Source: Glaciecola sp965660815 (GTDB taxonomy: Bacteria > Pseudomonadota > Gammaproteobacteria > Enterobacterales > Alteromonadaceae). Taken from it: a DNA stretch of 28,983 nt. Under the pieces are notes generated by a model. The model searched no databases and was not told the origin of the DNA. It was given only the letters and a program-made list of their open reading frames with translations. The stretch is taken from the NCBI GenBank assembly GCA_965660815.1, contig CBFIBG010000039.1:1-28983 (forward strand), given 5' to 3'. Each line of letters starts with the position of its first letter. Within the stretch, counting starts at the first letter, position 1. The position numbers were made by a program, and so were the translations under genes. Below are positions 15,609-24,315 of the stretch, piece by piece.

Positions 15609-16391
15609 ATGACCCATGCCTTAGGACGCTTTTGTTACGCAGATGAAATTGTTCACGCGATAGGAAGGCATAAAATTATCGTCGAGCCAGGGTCTGGCAG
15701 CTCGGAAAAAATACAACTTTTACTCAACAGTCTTCAACCGTATTGCTATGTCCCTATTGAGATTTCGAGTGAGTATATGTTGGGTATTGCCGCGCAAATC
15801 AGAACCAACTTTCCAACATTAGATTTGTTGTGCGTTAAAGCAGACTACACATACCAGCTACCTAAAACCCAACAACTCCCGCTCGGAGACAAAGTCGCTT
15901 TTTTCCCTGGCTCCACCATCGGCAATTTCTCACCCCAACAAGCTGTTGCTTTTTTACAGTCTGTGAAACAAATGGTTAATAGGTCTGGAGGACTGCTCAT
16001 TGGAGTGGATTTGAAAAAGCCAGTTAATATCGTGGAGCGAGCGTATAATGATGAGCAAGGCATAACCGCTGCGTTTAATAAAAATATGCTAAACCACGTC
16101 AACCGACTCACTGGCAGCAACTTCGACCTTAAAGCTTGGGACCATTCGGCCAAATATGACGATACACAAGGGTGTGTTCATATGCATTTAAAGAATCTTC
16201 AAACACAACAGATCGCGGTTGGCGGACACACCTTTGAGTTTGACAAAGGAGACGCTATTCATACTGAAAATTGGTATAAATATTCGATCGAAGATTGCGA
16301 AAAACTCTTCGCTATGTCGGGGTTCGAGATGCAGTATTATTGGACTGACATTAACGCTTTATTTGCTGTGATTTATTGCGAGGCCACTTAG
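15609..16391 (+). CDS. egtD: EgtD-like L-histidine N-alpha-methyltransferase, N-terminally truncated
   Basis: The 260-residue product matches SAM-dependent histidine-specific methyltransferases (first step of ergothioneine synthesis in EgtD). 'IIVEPGSGSSEK' (about 23-34) is SAM motif I, 'YVPIEIS' follows, 'VAFFPGSTIGNFSP' (around residues 95-110) and 'LLIGVDLKKP' are the next conserved strands, and 'ENWYKYSIEDCEKLFAMSGF' near the end corresponds to the C-terminal 'hTE.SyKys.e....l...aGf'. EgtD proteins have about 320 residues. The first 60 or so, including the conserved 'LPEYYpTR.E' helix of the substrate lid, are missing. In-frame stops sit just upstream, and the ATG has no ribosome site. 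An IS6 relic lies upstream. It is most likely a 5'-truncated pseudogene; no EgtB partner is present. Confidence 0.7.
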   Translation: MTHALGRFCYADEIVHAIGRHKIIVEPGSGSSEKIQLLLNSLQPYCYVPIEISSEYMLGIAAQIRTNFPTLDLLCVKADYTYQLPKTQQLPLGDKVAFFPGSTIGNFSPQQAVAFLQSVKQMVNRSGGLLIGVDLKKPVNIVERAYNDEQGITAAFNKNMLNHVNRLTGSNFDLKAWDHSAKYDDTQGCVHMHLKNLQTQQIAVGGHTFEFDKGDAIHTENWYKYSIEDCEKLFAMSGFEMQYYWTDINALFAVIYCEAT

Positions 16392-16476
16392 CTTTGAGTA
16401 ATACAGCCAAAGAGCTAGATATCATGTTTGAATAAGTTGTCAAAAACCTACTTTTTTATTTAGCTCAGATTGACAC

Positions 16477-16489
16477 ATATAAACTACTG
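16477..16489 (+). repeat. 13-bp direct repeat, left copy (flanks the Pmp3 gene)
   Basis: ATATAAACTACTG occurs here and again at 16767-16779, exactly 290 bases apart in the same orientation, with the Pmp3 gene between. It may be chance in AT-rich DNA or the trace of an insertion or duplication. Confidence 0.35.
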
Positions 16490-16551
16490 CACGCTAAATC
16501 GTGCATAGTAAACACTTTGCCTAATTAAGTCTGATTGAAATAACCTGAAGG

Positions 16552-16710
16552 TTACTTCTTACCTATAATATAGATCGCGTGGATGATACCGGGTATATAA
16601 CCTAGAAGAGTCAGTAAGATATTAAGCCAAAAATGTCCCTTAATCCCAACTTGCAGAAATACACCCAGTGGCGGCAAAAGAATTGCAAAAATGATTCGAA
16701 AAATATCCAT
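16552..16710 (-). CDS. yqaE: Pmp3/YqaE family small membrane protein
   Basis: A 52-residue protein encoded on the minus strand. The sequence starts 'MDIFRIIFAILLPPLGVFLQ', continues 'VGIKGHFWLNILLTLLGYIPGIIHAIYII' and ends 'GKK'. It has two membrane helices joined by 'GI.GHFW.NILLTLLGYIPGIIHA', the UPF0057/Pmp3 signature. Family members are plasma-membrane proteolipids linked to salt, cold or pH stress and membrane potential. AGGA lies 7 bases before the ATG. A small hairpin, TAACC-TTCA-GGTTA on the minus strand, overlaps the stop and may end transcription. The gene is isolated among remnants, runs opposite to its neighbours and must have its own promoter. The identification is confident from length and motif. 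Confidence 0.9.
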   Translation of the reverse strand: MDIFRIIFAILLPPLGVFLQVGIKGHFWLNILLTLLGYIPGIIHAIYIIGKK

Positions 16711-17136
16711 AGCTTGTCCTACGATTTATTATTCACTAAAACAATTTAAGCAAGTACTGCACCTTTATATAAACTACTGTTTTAGCAGTTTTTTTAAATT
16801 AATCATTATTGTTTTAATATTAAAAAAATAATTACTACAGACTGAAAAGAAAATTTTACACGAAAAATGTAAGTTCACTGCTTTTGATGAATAAGCTTAC
16901 CCTTCATGGCACTTAAAAATCGACTGCAAAAAATGCATAAATTTCGAATATACATACACTTGGACTATAGAACATGACCGCACAATGAAAGGGTTCTTAG
17001 GTAAATTAAGATGGAATAGAAACTGCAGTTCACGATAAACCACAGACTTTGAAGAGACCGCAAATCGAATATCTAGTAATTTTGGTCAAATTAGCGAGCA
17101 AGCTCCCAAGAGAACCAGACCACGGTAAAATATCAT
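16711..17136. other. 426-base AT-rich gap
   Basis: No gene seen. It should contain the promoters of the Pmp3 gene (minus; a TTGCTT with TAATAA 16 bases on is possible) and of the EEP hydrolase (plus). A short CTG/CAG hairpin with a T7 run at about 16777-16794 could be a weak plus-strand terminator. Nothing else structured was recognised. Confidence 0.35.
16767..16779 (+). repeat. 13-bp direct repeat, right copy
   Basis: Second copy of ATATAAACTACTG, matching 16477-16489. It lies in the presumed promoter region of the Pmp3 gene. Confidence 0.35.
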
Positions 17137-18102
17137 ATGATTAATGAATTGACATACAGCTTCACAGCAATGCTTATTATAATTACCTTGCTCCCCATCA
17201 TTCCGTCAGACCATTGGTTTTTCAGGACGTGGGAATTTCCTCGGGTACAAATTACAATTTTATGTATTGTAGGAAGCGGTATAAATTTATCATTCGTAGG
17301 TACCTTTGCTGGATATATCGGCACAAGTGCGTTGCTTGTAGCAATTATTTATCATTCTATCTGGATTTTTCCATATAGTAAGTTAAAAGCAAAAGAAGTT
17401 AAGAGCACTTCTAAGCAATATTATGAAAGGCAGATATCACTTTTAAGCAGCAATGTACTTATGCCGAATCACTCAGCACATAAGCTTATTGCGTTAGTCA
17501 AAAAACAACAGCCCGATATTATTATATTGTTGGAAAGTAACCAGTGGTGGCAAGATGCGTTATCCCCTTTGCATGAAAATTACACATATAGAGTAAATTG
17601 TCCCTTAGACAATCTTTACGGCATGCATTTACTGAGTAAGTTGCCGCTTGAAAATATGGAAATACGATACCTTATACAAGACAATGTGCCCTCTATTCAT
17701 GGACACGTTATCTTAGATGGCAAAAAAATAAAATGTCACTTTTTGCACCCTGCTCCACCATCGCCTACTGAAAATGAGACCGCAAAACTTAGAGATAAAG
17801 AACTGTTAATCGTTGCTCAACAAATAGCAAATAATAAACGAGAACCAGTAATTGTGGCGGGAGATCTCAACGATGTGGCATGGTCTCCCACTACGCGTAA
17901 ATTTAAACAAATCAGTAGACTAACTGACCCGCGTATTGGCAGAGGTATGTATAATACATTCCACGCTAAATATTCTTTATTACGATGGCCTTTAGACCAT
18001 ATTTTTCATAGTCAAAGTTTTTCTCTGGTCGAAATTAAAAGGCTATCAAGCATCGACTCAGACCACTTTCCCCTATTCACCAAACTGCAACTTGAAGAAT
18101 AA
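17137..18102 (+). CDS. Membrane-anchored endonuclease/exonuclease/phosphatase (EEP) family protein
   Basis: The 321-residue protein has three N-terminal membrane helices (about 8-23, 38-56 and 60-80) and then an EEP hydrolase domain. Catalytic and metal residues are all recognisable: Asn106 in 'LLSSNVL', Glu133 in 'ILLESNQWW', His204 in 'FLHPAPP', Asp243 and Asn245 in 'AGDLNDVAWS', Asp287-His288 in 'WPLDHIF' and Asp309-His310 in 'DSDHFPL'. The domain probably faces the periplasm, where relatives act on phosphodiesters or phospholipids; the substrate cannot be told. 'H-P-A-P-P' instead of a simple 'H' motif is common in this EEP subgroup. The ATG at 17137 has no strong ribosome site. It ends 30 bases before a beta-lactamase fragment. 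Confidence 0.85.
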   Translation: MINELTYSFTAMLIIITLLPIIPSDHWFFRTWEFPRVQITILCIVGSGINLSFVGTFAGYIGTSALLVAIIYHSIWIFPYSKLKAKEVKSTSKQYYERQISLLSSNVLMPNHSAHKLIALVKKQQPDIIILLESNQWWQDALSPLHENYTYRVNCPLDNLYGMHLLSKLPLENMEIRYLIQDNVPSIHGHVILDGKKIKCHFLHPAPPSPTENETAKLRDKELLIVAQQIANNKREPVIVAGDLNDVAWSPTTRKFKQISRLTDPRIGRGMYNTFHAKYSLLRWPLDHIFHSQSFSLVEIKRLSSIDSDHFPLFTKLQLEE

Positions 18103-18132
18103 AAAGCGCTAAACAGTAGCCACTACCCCATC

Positions 18133-18404
18133 TTGGAAGAAATTATTGATGTGATGTCTACTAAATCATTTCTTTTTTGTATTGGCGGATCTTGGTTTTA
18201 CTCGAATACAGGCTACGTATTTTTAGGATTGATTGTCGAACAGGTTACCGGCTTAAAATTTAAAGAGGCTGTCCAATTTCACATTGCCTCACCTTTAAAA
18301 TTAGAAAGTTTTGAAGCGTTGGGTATAAATAGCTACCCACTTGACGTAGCCAGAATTCAACCACTTGATGGTAGACACAATATCCCCAATAAAAGGATAT
18401 CAGA
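18133..18404 (+). pseudogene. Fragment of a serine beta-lactamase-like (class C/PBP) hydrolase
   Basis: The frame matches only the middle of the beta-lactamase family fold: 'GGSWFYSNTGYVFLGLIVEQVTGLKF' (around 18186-18264) contains the Tyr-x-Asn motif ('YSN'), followed by 'IASPLKL'. The N-terminal Ser-x-x-Lys nucleophile region and the C-terminal KTG region are absent. The only start is a TTG without much support. Similarity fades near 18320 and the frame runs into the IS256 relic at 18405, so the gene is truncated at both ends and surely non-functional. Confidence 0.7.
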
Positions 18405-18512
18405 ATGCTAATATCAGACAAACTCATCGAACAATTGCTTGACGGCAGTGATTCACCCTAAGCCATTTAAGGCGAAGCTGGCCTCCTCAAGCAGCTCGTT
18501 CGCAACGACTGA
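18405..18512 (+). mobile_element. Decayed N-terminus of an IS256-family transposase
   Basis: From the ATG at 18405, with AGGA 9 bases upstream, the frame reads 'MLISDKLIEQLLDGSDSP', TAA, 'AI', TAA, 'GEAGLLKQLVRND', TGA. This matches the start of IS256/Mutator transposases ('..dkLidelL.g..tpedilGedGLLKqLtka..'). Two in-frame TAA codons (18459-18461 and 18468-18470) and loss of everything after about 32 codons show it is dead. It abuts the beta-lactamase fragment, suggesting that this IS once inserted there and that most of it was later deleted. Confidence 0.65.
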
Positions 18513-18519
18513 ACAATCT

Positions 18520-21500
18520 TTATTGCTTATTATAAACAGTGCGTCTAATTAAATAAGCTAATCCAAACAACAACATCATTGTCTGAGCTGGCGCATTTAC
18601 GAAAATCAAACTTAACGAAGTTTCATCTTCATTCAAGGCAATCAGCCATTCAAATCCATCTATTTCACGATTAAAGCTAACGTTTGAGCGACTAAATAAG
18701 TCTAAGTTAAAAATTTCATCAAAGAATAAAAACTCAAAAACAAGATTATCGAACAATTCAATGTCTTCGGCTAAATCAAATATGAACTGAGTGGTGTCAC
18801 CAAAGGTTAAGCTATCGGCGACAGTTAGAGTGTCAAAGGTGTCAAGGGAAAACAAATCAACCGAGAGCGTTCCATATAGCTCCATATCGCCATCAATGGC
18901 AAGGCTATCCATACGAGCAAGCATGTTTAGTTCAGCCATTTCATCTATATATACATTGCTCTCAATAGCGCCTATGCCAGAAAGGCTTCCATCAAGCATG
19001 ATCACACTACCGGAACTAAGCCTACCATTGACTATTGTTTCACCAGAAATTTGTTTATATTCACTATTAACTGACATATTGCTATCCACAACTACAGTGC
19101 CTTTATTTACTACATACTCGTCTAGTAATACCATGCCACCATTTCCCGTTGCTCGCATCACACCCGAGTTTTCAAACTGATCTCCAAACACGTCGATGGT
19201 CAACGCAAAGGTATCATCAGCAATAATACTGCCTACATTCGTTAGATTCACTAAATCAATTGAACCAGAGCCACGCAGAAATGCTCCGTTAGTGATGATT
19301 AAATCTCCTGGGGTAACCACTGGCAAAACGTCAAACTGATCGTCTATATTTTGCGTTGCCACATTTTGTCCAGTTAAACGAGCATTGTGCATGACAATTT
19401 CACTGCCACCGTTTGCGGTTAAACTGCCACTGAGAATGTTTGTCTCATACAGGTTCAACTCACCGGTTTGAGCCACATCGATTGTCCCTGCAAGATGCAT
19501 ATTACTGAAATGACTAGTTGCGGTATCAGTAATTTTACCGCTACCTTCAGTCGCGAGAGTGAGGTTGTCCAAAATCACATTGCTTAGCTCAACACTGCCA
19601 TTGTTTTTGGCTAAAATAACTGAACCACCGGCCCCGTCAATTTCCGCGTTTTGCAACACCAATACCGCACCATTATTAGCCTGAAGAGTAGCATCGTTCA
19701 ACTTTGCCGCTTGGCTTGTACTGATTGTTAATGTATTAATTCCAGGAATTATCGAGTTTTCAGCCGATACAATACCTTTCGAAAGGTTAAGAAAAACATT
19801 TTGTAATACACCAGTCCCACTCAGTTCAGATTGATTACCAGTAAGTTCAATCTCACCGCCAGAAATGGTGTAATTAAGTAGCGCCAGCTCGCCGTTATCT
19901 GCGCTGATTTTACCTGACGTATTGTTCAATTTATTGTTGTAAAAATCACCAAAAAACGCGCGAGCACCATTGTTTGCGCTTATAACACCCGTGTTAGTAG
20001 ATCCAGCCGCTAACAAGAAGCTTGAACTTACATTAGAATTTACCGCTATAGTACCTTTATTGGTTAATACTGTGTCAAAGTAACTACTTGCACCTTTTAA
20101 AGTCGCATTTTCTTTTATCAATATCTTACCGCCCTGCACGAAATTTGATGTGATATTAAGCACATCTCTTTTTTCGCCAGCGGAGTTTATGCCACCTGAG
20201 CCAACTTCAATAAGGCCATTAGCATTGTCTATGCTTCCTGATATTGTTAACTGTCCACCTTCTGCTTTGATAACTTGATTATTGGTAATGTTAGAAACAA
20301 TACTTCCGTGTCCTACTATACTGCCATCATTTACTATGGACGAACCTACATAAGTGGCTTCTGTTAATTTAAGCGTTCCCTTGTTTGTTAATTGCTTACT
20401 GCTTTGGAATACTTGGCCATTTGCTAGAGTGAGCGACGCCGACTTATCTATAAATTCTAAAGATTCCGCAAGGTCAATCAAATTGCTATTCACTTGAGTA
20501 TAAAAGTGGGCCGCCATTCCACTTAACGTCAAGTCAGTGTCAAAGATTGACTTTATACCTTGGTTATCGCCACTGCCTCTTGCTTCAATAGCGATCGCGG
20601 TTCGACTGTCATTTGACGCGTAGACTCCCCAACTATTGCCACCAGCAAACTCTGCTTGTCCTTGCTGCCCGTTTCGCTCATGCAATCCAGTAAGTCTTAG
20701 GAAACCTCCATCAACAGATTCCATATTCGCGTTGTTTGTGAAGGCAACATCATTACCACTGCCAAGTAACAACCATAAAAGCGAGTCATTGGCGCGTATA
20801 GTGCCATCATTTATCAAACCTCTAGCGTTAGTTAAAAAGGCACTTCCCTCTATTAACGCTCCGCTAGCATTGCGCTTAAGCTCCGTTATTTCTGAACCAA
20901 ATGTACTGTTTATAGTACCTTGGTTGACATCAAGCCCCGATAAAAATGAAAAACTAGACATGTTAATCACGCCAGTATTGAACATATTACTAGAAGTAAA
21001 ATCGTTGTTGATTAGAGTTAAAGTACCTTGGTTATTAAAGGAGAGGAAACCATCGTCTAGCCTGGTTAACAGAGCCTGTTGAGAACCCTGCAACGGACCA
21101 TTTATGATTATGTCGGAAGCTTGACCGTCTAAAACCAAAGTCGACCGATTAGTAAAGAAGTTATTAATTGCATGTTCGACATCAAACCGCAGCAAAGCTC
21201 CATCTTGTGCTTCCCAAGTTCCACCTGTTAAAGTCATGCTTCCTAAAGCTTCGCTCGGGCTAATAACGGCATTAGATAAAGTAATATTGGTAATACCCTC
21301 ACTGTTATCCAATGTAAATACTTGATCGGTGCCTCTGGCACCTATTATTCCATTATTGGTTAGCTTTCCAAAAAGAAATAGACTGTTTGATGTAGTCGGG
21401 TCGGTTGTAAGCTTCTCTGACCAAATTTGGCCATCGTTAATTATTGCGCCTCTATTTAAATATAAAAATCCTGTTCCTTTTATAGTGTGCCCTATTTCAT

Positions 21501-23982
21501 TGTAGAGCCCCTGGTCACCTGAATCTCCAAAAATGGCACCATCAATTAACTCAATACTGCCATTTCCAGAAAACAAAGTCTTATCAGCACTAAGATTCAT
21601 TCGTGCTACAGCACCTGGTTGTGAAAATTCTGATGATATTTCAATACGACCGTTATTATTTATTTCTGCAACGCCATTTTTTTGCCCTAATAATGTCAAT
21701 GAATTTTCAGTGCTGGTATCAGAGGAACTGACGATTATTTCAGCGCCATTGCCAATTGAGGCTATGGCATCATTTCCAAGATTCCAAAACGAATTGTTAG
21801 GCGTAAAGGGCGAATTGGAAGAAATATTAAGAGTCGCATTCTCTGCAAGGTCAATATTGCTTAGGGTGCTATCTACCAACAACGTTGTGCCATTCAATGC
21901 AAAAGCATTATCGTCGGCACTTGAAATTTCAGCATTACGGATAAGTAAAGAACGGTTAGAATTATTCACTATACTACTGCCATTAGATAGTCGTAGTGAA
22001 ATATCTCGAATTATAGAGACTCTACTAATAAAAGACTGTTCAACAACAATATTCTGTCCACGAATAAATCTGTCAACACTTGAATCACTAGACGTTAAGA
22101 AACCGCTTTGCAAAACAATATCGCCATTTCCACTTAAATTAGTGGCATTAATCTCCAGTCTTCCAACAGACGGATTAAAGGACTTCCCTGTTACTTGAAT
22201 AGTACCGTTGTTACTAATATTACTGCCCTCTACCACCAACGTACCTGTAATATCAACAATGGCTCCGCTATCCACGCTAAGGTCTGAAGATTGTTGATTA
22301 TCTGTGACAAATACCTCTCCATTGATCACTTGCACATTAGCAAAGTCGTCGGGAACCAGGTTTTCCACCCAAGACGAACTCTGGCCCCAATTGTTGGTGC
22401 CACTGCCGTCAAATGTACGATTGACTAAACCCAGTCCTATGGTTTCGCCAGTGAGCGCACTAAAGCCTTCTAAGCCAAAAGAGTTGTTAAAAAGTGTAAG
22501 TAAATCGGCCGAAGGAAGGTCAAAATTACTTAATTGTGCTAAAGGACCAAAACTAGCACTTCCAAGTTCTATTCCAAACACTTCAGCCGAAATACTGCCT
22601 TTTAAAATATCCACGTTAAAGTCGAAATTAACACTTAAACCCGTTTCATTTTGCAATGAGGCAGATATTTCATAAGTAGGTGTAATATTAATATTTTCGC
22701 TATCGTTCCACAGAAGACTCAACTGATCGGTCAAGCTATTCGCGACCAATTGTTGTGATCCAACTAAGTTTCCCGAAAGATCAAACCGCTCAATCTCATA
22801 ACTAACACCCAACCTATCAATTGAGATTGAAAAGTCTTGGTCAAGCGATAGCGAAGGTGTAAAACTTAAATCAAGTAAGTCGAATTCTGAGCTTATGCTC
22901 CCTACACCGAAATCGACCGATGCGTTGCCACCCAGAGGCGGCAGTATTCTCAAGTTTGTGCCCAACTGGTCAATATCTACATCTAGATTTAAAAATTCAT
23001 CAGAGCCACTTGTAGACAAAATATCATCAATTCCACCGCTGCCTACATCTACATTTGTGCTTAAGGTAGATTTCTCGGTGATATCTGGAATTCTTACGTC
23101 AACTTCTACGAGAGGAGAGCCGCCAATATTGACGGTAGGCTCTAATTTGATACTAACTTTTTTAGTCTTACCGTCTTCGTCTTTCTCAGTTTCGATCAAA
23201 TCTTTTGCAGTTGCGCCTGCGGCAAACAATTCTTTGAAGCCATCCAATACTCTGACTTGCCCATCTTTTACTGCAGTACTTCTGTCTGGTCCTGTATTTA
23301 CGGAAATAAGCTCTCGAGTCGTATTGAAGTCAAGTAAATTTACGCTGGCGCTGCCGCAATCTGAGGCAAAAAAGGCGTCGTAACACCCTTTCACGTCTAG
23401 TGATGCATTTGCGTTAACAATTAAATCTGCATAAAGCTGTAAACTTGGTGATATGGTCTCTAAAAATGCTTGACTGTCTAGTGTTGCCTTTGTCACACCA
23501 AAGGTAAACGAACTACCTTGTATTAAATCCCTGCGATCGGGTATATCAAGTTCGAACGAAAATGGGAGTTGCGTATTAACTGTACCGCTATCGATACTCC
23601 ATCCGGTCTCTAAACCGATTTTACCTGAACTTGTGCCATCTACGCGGACCCCATTATTACCATTCGTTGCATTGCCTATTTCAAAAAGCTTGCCACTGTT
23701 GTCCCATTCAGCACCCAAAAAAATGGGGTCGTCAAAGTTGCTAAAAACGGTTGAAGCGCCAGTTCCCCACATGCTTTGGTTAGTGCTTTTAAACACAAGT
23801 TTTTGCGTCACCGTGCTGGCAGTCGAGGGCAACATGAAGCACATTGGAAGCACCACAGATAAAGCTGTACAGATTCTGTTTAGCTTTAAAGAGGCAAATT
23901 GTTGATTAGAAAAAGAATATGAACCATGGGTCTTGGAAAGGGTGTTTTTTATCATTATTTTGAGGCCTTGATAGTGTTTCAT
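18520..23982 (-). CDS. Giant secreted beta-solenoid-like protein with PEP-CTERM-like sorting signal
   Basis: The 1820-residue exoprotein begins with a long basic region and hydrophobic stretch ('ALSVVLPMCFMLPSTAS', about 40-56), a Sec signal with cleavage near 'STAS|TV'. The ATG at 23955 (AAGG 10 bases upstream) is an alternative to the one at 23982. The N-terminal 500 residues are a non-repetitive region, then residues about 510-1700 carry many irregular repeats of the type 'NNGTI..', 'NDGTIRAND', 'NKGTIAVNS' and 'NKGTVVVDS', typical of right-handed beta-solenoids. The last 26 residues, 'NAPAQTMMLLFGLAYLIRRT' plus 'VYNKQ', fit a PEP-CTERM-like signal: Pro motif, hydrophobic helix, basic tail. 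No autotransporter barrel is present. A cell-surface or matrix role through the exosortase pathway is inferred. The gene stands alone. Confidence 0.8.
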   Translation of the reverse strand: MKHYQGLKIMIKNTLSKTHGSYSFSNQQFASLKLNRICTALSVVLPMCFMLPSTASTVTQKLVFKSTNQSMWGTGASTVFSNFDDPIFLGAEWDNSGKLFEIGNATNGNNGVRVDGTSSGKIGLETGWSIDSGTVNTQLPFSFELDIPDRRDLIQGSSFTFGVTKATLDSQAFLETISPSLQLYADLIVNANASLDVKGCYDAFFASDCGSASVNLLDFNTTRELISVNTGPDRSTAVKDGQVRVLDGFKELFAAGATAKDLIETEKDEDGKTKKVSIKLEPTVNIGGSPLVEVDVRIPDITEKSTLSTNVDVGSGGIDDILSTSGSDEFLNLDVDIDQLGTNLRILPPLGGNASVDFGVGSISSEFDLLDLSFTPSLSLDQDFSISIDRLGVSYEIERFDLSGNLVGSQQLVANSLTDQLSLLWNDSENINITPTYEISASLQNETGLSVNFDFNVDILKGSISAEVFGIELGSASFGPLAQLSNFDLPSADLLTLFNNSFGLEGFSALTGETIGLGLVNRTFDGSGTNNWGQSSSWVENLVPDDFANVQVINGEVFVTDNQQSSDLSVDSGAIVDITGTLVVEGSNISNNGTIQVTGKSFNPSVGRLEINATNLSGNGDIVLQSGFLTSSDSSVDRFIRGQNIVVEQSFISRVSIIRDISLRLSNGSSIVNNSNRSLLIRNAEISSADDNAFALNGTTLLVDSTLSNIDLAENATLNISSNSPFTPNNSFWNLGNDAIASIGNGAEIIVSSSDTSTENSLTLLGQKNGVAEINNNGRIEISSEFSQPGAVARMNLSADKTLFSGNGSIELIDGAIFGDSGDQGLYNEIGHTIKGTGFLYLNRGAIINDGQIWSEKLTTDPTTSNSLFLFGKLTNNGIIGARGTDQVFTLDNSEGITNITLSNAVISPSEALGSMTLTGGTWEAQDGALLRFDVEHAINNFFTNRSTLVLDGQASDIIINGPLQGSQQALLTRLDDGFLSFNNQGTLTLINNDFTSSNMFNTGVINMSSFSFLSGLDVNQGTINSTFGSEITELKRNASGALIEGSAFLTNARGLINDGTIRANDSLLWLLLGSGNDVAFTNNANMESVDGGFLRLTGLHERNGQQGQAEFAGGNSWGVYASNDSRTAIAIEARGSGDNQGIKSIFDTDLTLSGMAAHFYTQVNSNLIDLAESLEFIDKSASLTLANGQVFQSSKQLTNKGTLKLTEATYVGSSIVNDGSIVGHGSIVSNITNNQVIKAEGGQLTISGSIDNANGLIEVGSGGINSAGEKRDVLNITSNFVQGGKILIKENATLKGASSYFDTVLTNKGTIAVNSNVSSSFLLAAGSTNTGVISANNGARAFFGDFYNNKLNNTSGKISADNGELALLNYTISGGEIELTGNQSELSGTGVLQNVFLNLSKGIVSAENSIIPGINTLTISTSQAAKLNDATLQANNGAVLVLQNAEIDGAGGSVILAKNNGSVELSNVILDNLTLATEGSGKITDTATSHFSNMHLAGTIDVAQTGELNLYETNILSGSLTANGGSEIVMHNARLTGQNVATQNIDDQFDVLPVVTPGDLIITNGAFLRGSGSIDLVNLTNVGSIIADDTFALTIDVFGDQFENSGVMRATGNGGMVLLDEYVVNKGTVVVDSNMSVNSEYKQISGETIVNGRLSSGSVIMLDGSLSGIGAIESNVYIDEMAELNMLARMDSLAIDGDMELYGTLSVDLFSLDTFDTLTVADSLTFGDTTQFIFDLAEDIELFDNLVFEFLFFDEIFNLDLFSRSNVSFNREIDGFEWLIALNEDETSLSLIFVNAPAQTMMLLFGLAYLIRRTVYNKQ

Positions 23983-24315
23983 TTTAAGGTGTTAAAACAG
24001 CAAATTGGCTCAAGATGATAAAAAACCACATTGAACATCTTTTGACCTGCATTGTTTAAGCCATTATTATAACTAGCTGATTTAAATGAATTTTAACTTA
24101 AAGCTCTTACGATTGACTTTTAAGTTGTAAAAGAAACTGACATACCAAATTGTTCTACACAAATTAATTAGGACACTGTGTAATTAAATAATTCTTATAA
24201 AAAAACAGGATGTACCAGCCTAACGATTTGAAGTTTCTGAAGCCGATACTATGCTTAATTGCATCCATCCTGAACCAATAAAATTTGAGGAATGTTTTAT
24301 TAAGGAAGTAATAAA
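23983..24315. promoter_or_regulatory. Divergent 333-base regulatory region
   Basis: No gene seen between two divergent genes. Three inverted repeats are visible: AACTTAAA/TTTAAGTT (24095-24102, 24119-24126), TTAATTA/TAATTAA (24164-24170, 24181-24187) around the centre GGACACTGTG, and CAGGATG/CATCCTG (24206-24212, 24266-24272). AAGGAAG lies 8 bases before the ATG at 24316. Promoters were not pinned down. Confidence 0.4.

Noticed and set aside
18791..23905. Several long plus-strand frames (up to 221 codons) opposite the giant exoprotein gene
   Set aside because: They are Pro/Ser/Leu-rich mirror frames of a repetitive Asn/Gly/Ser-rich coding region, without domains or ribosome sites.
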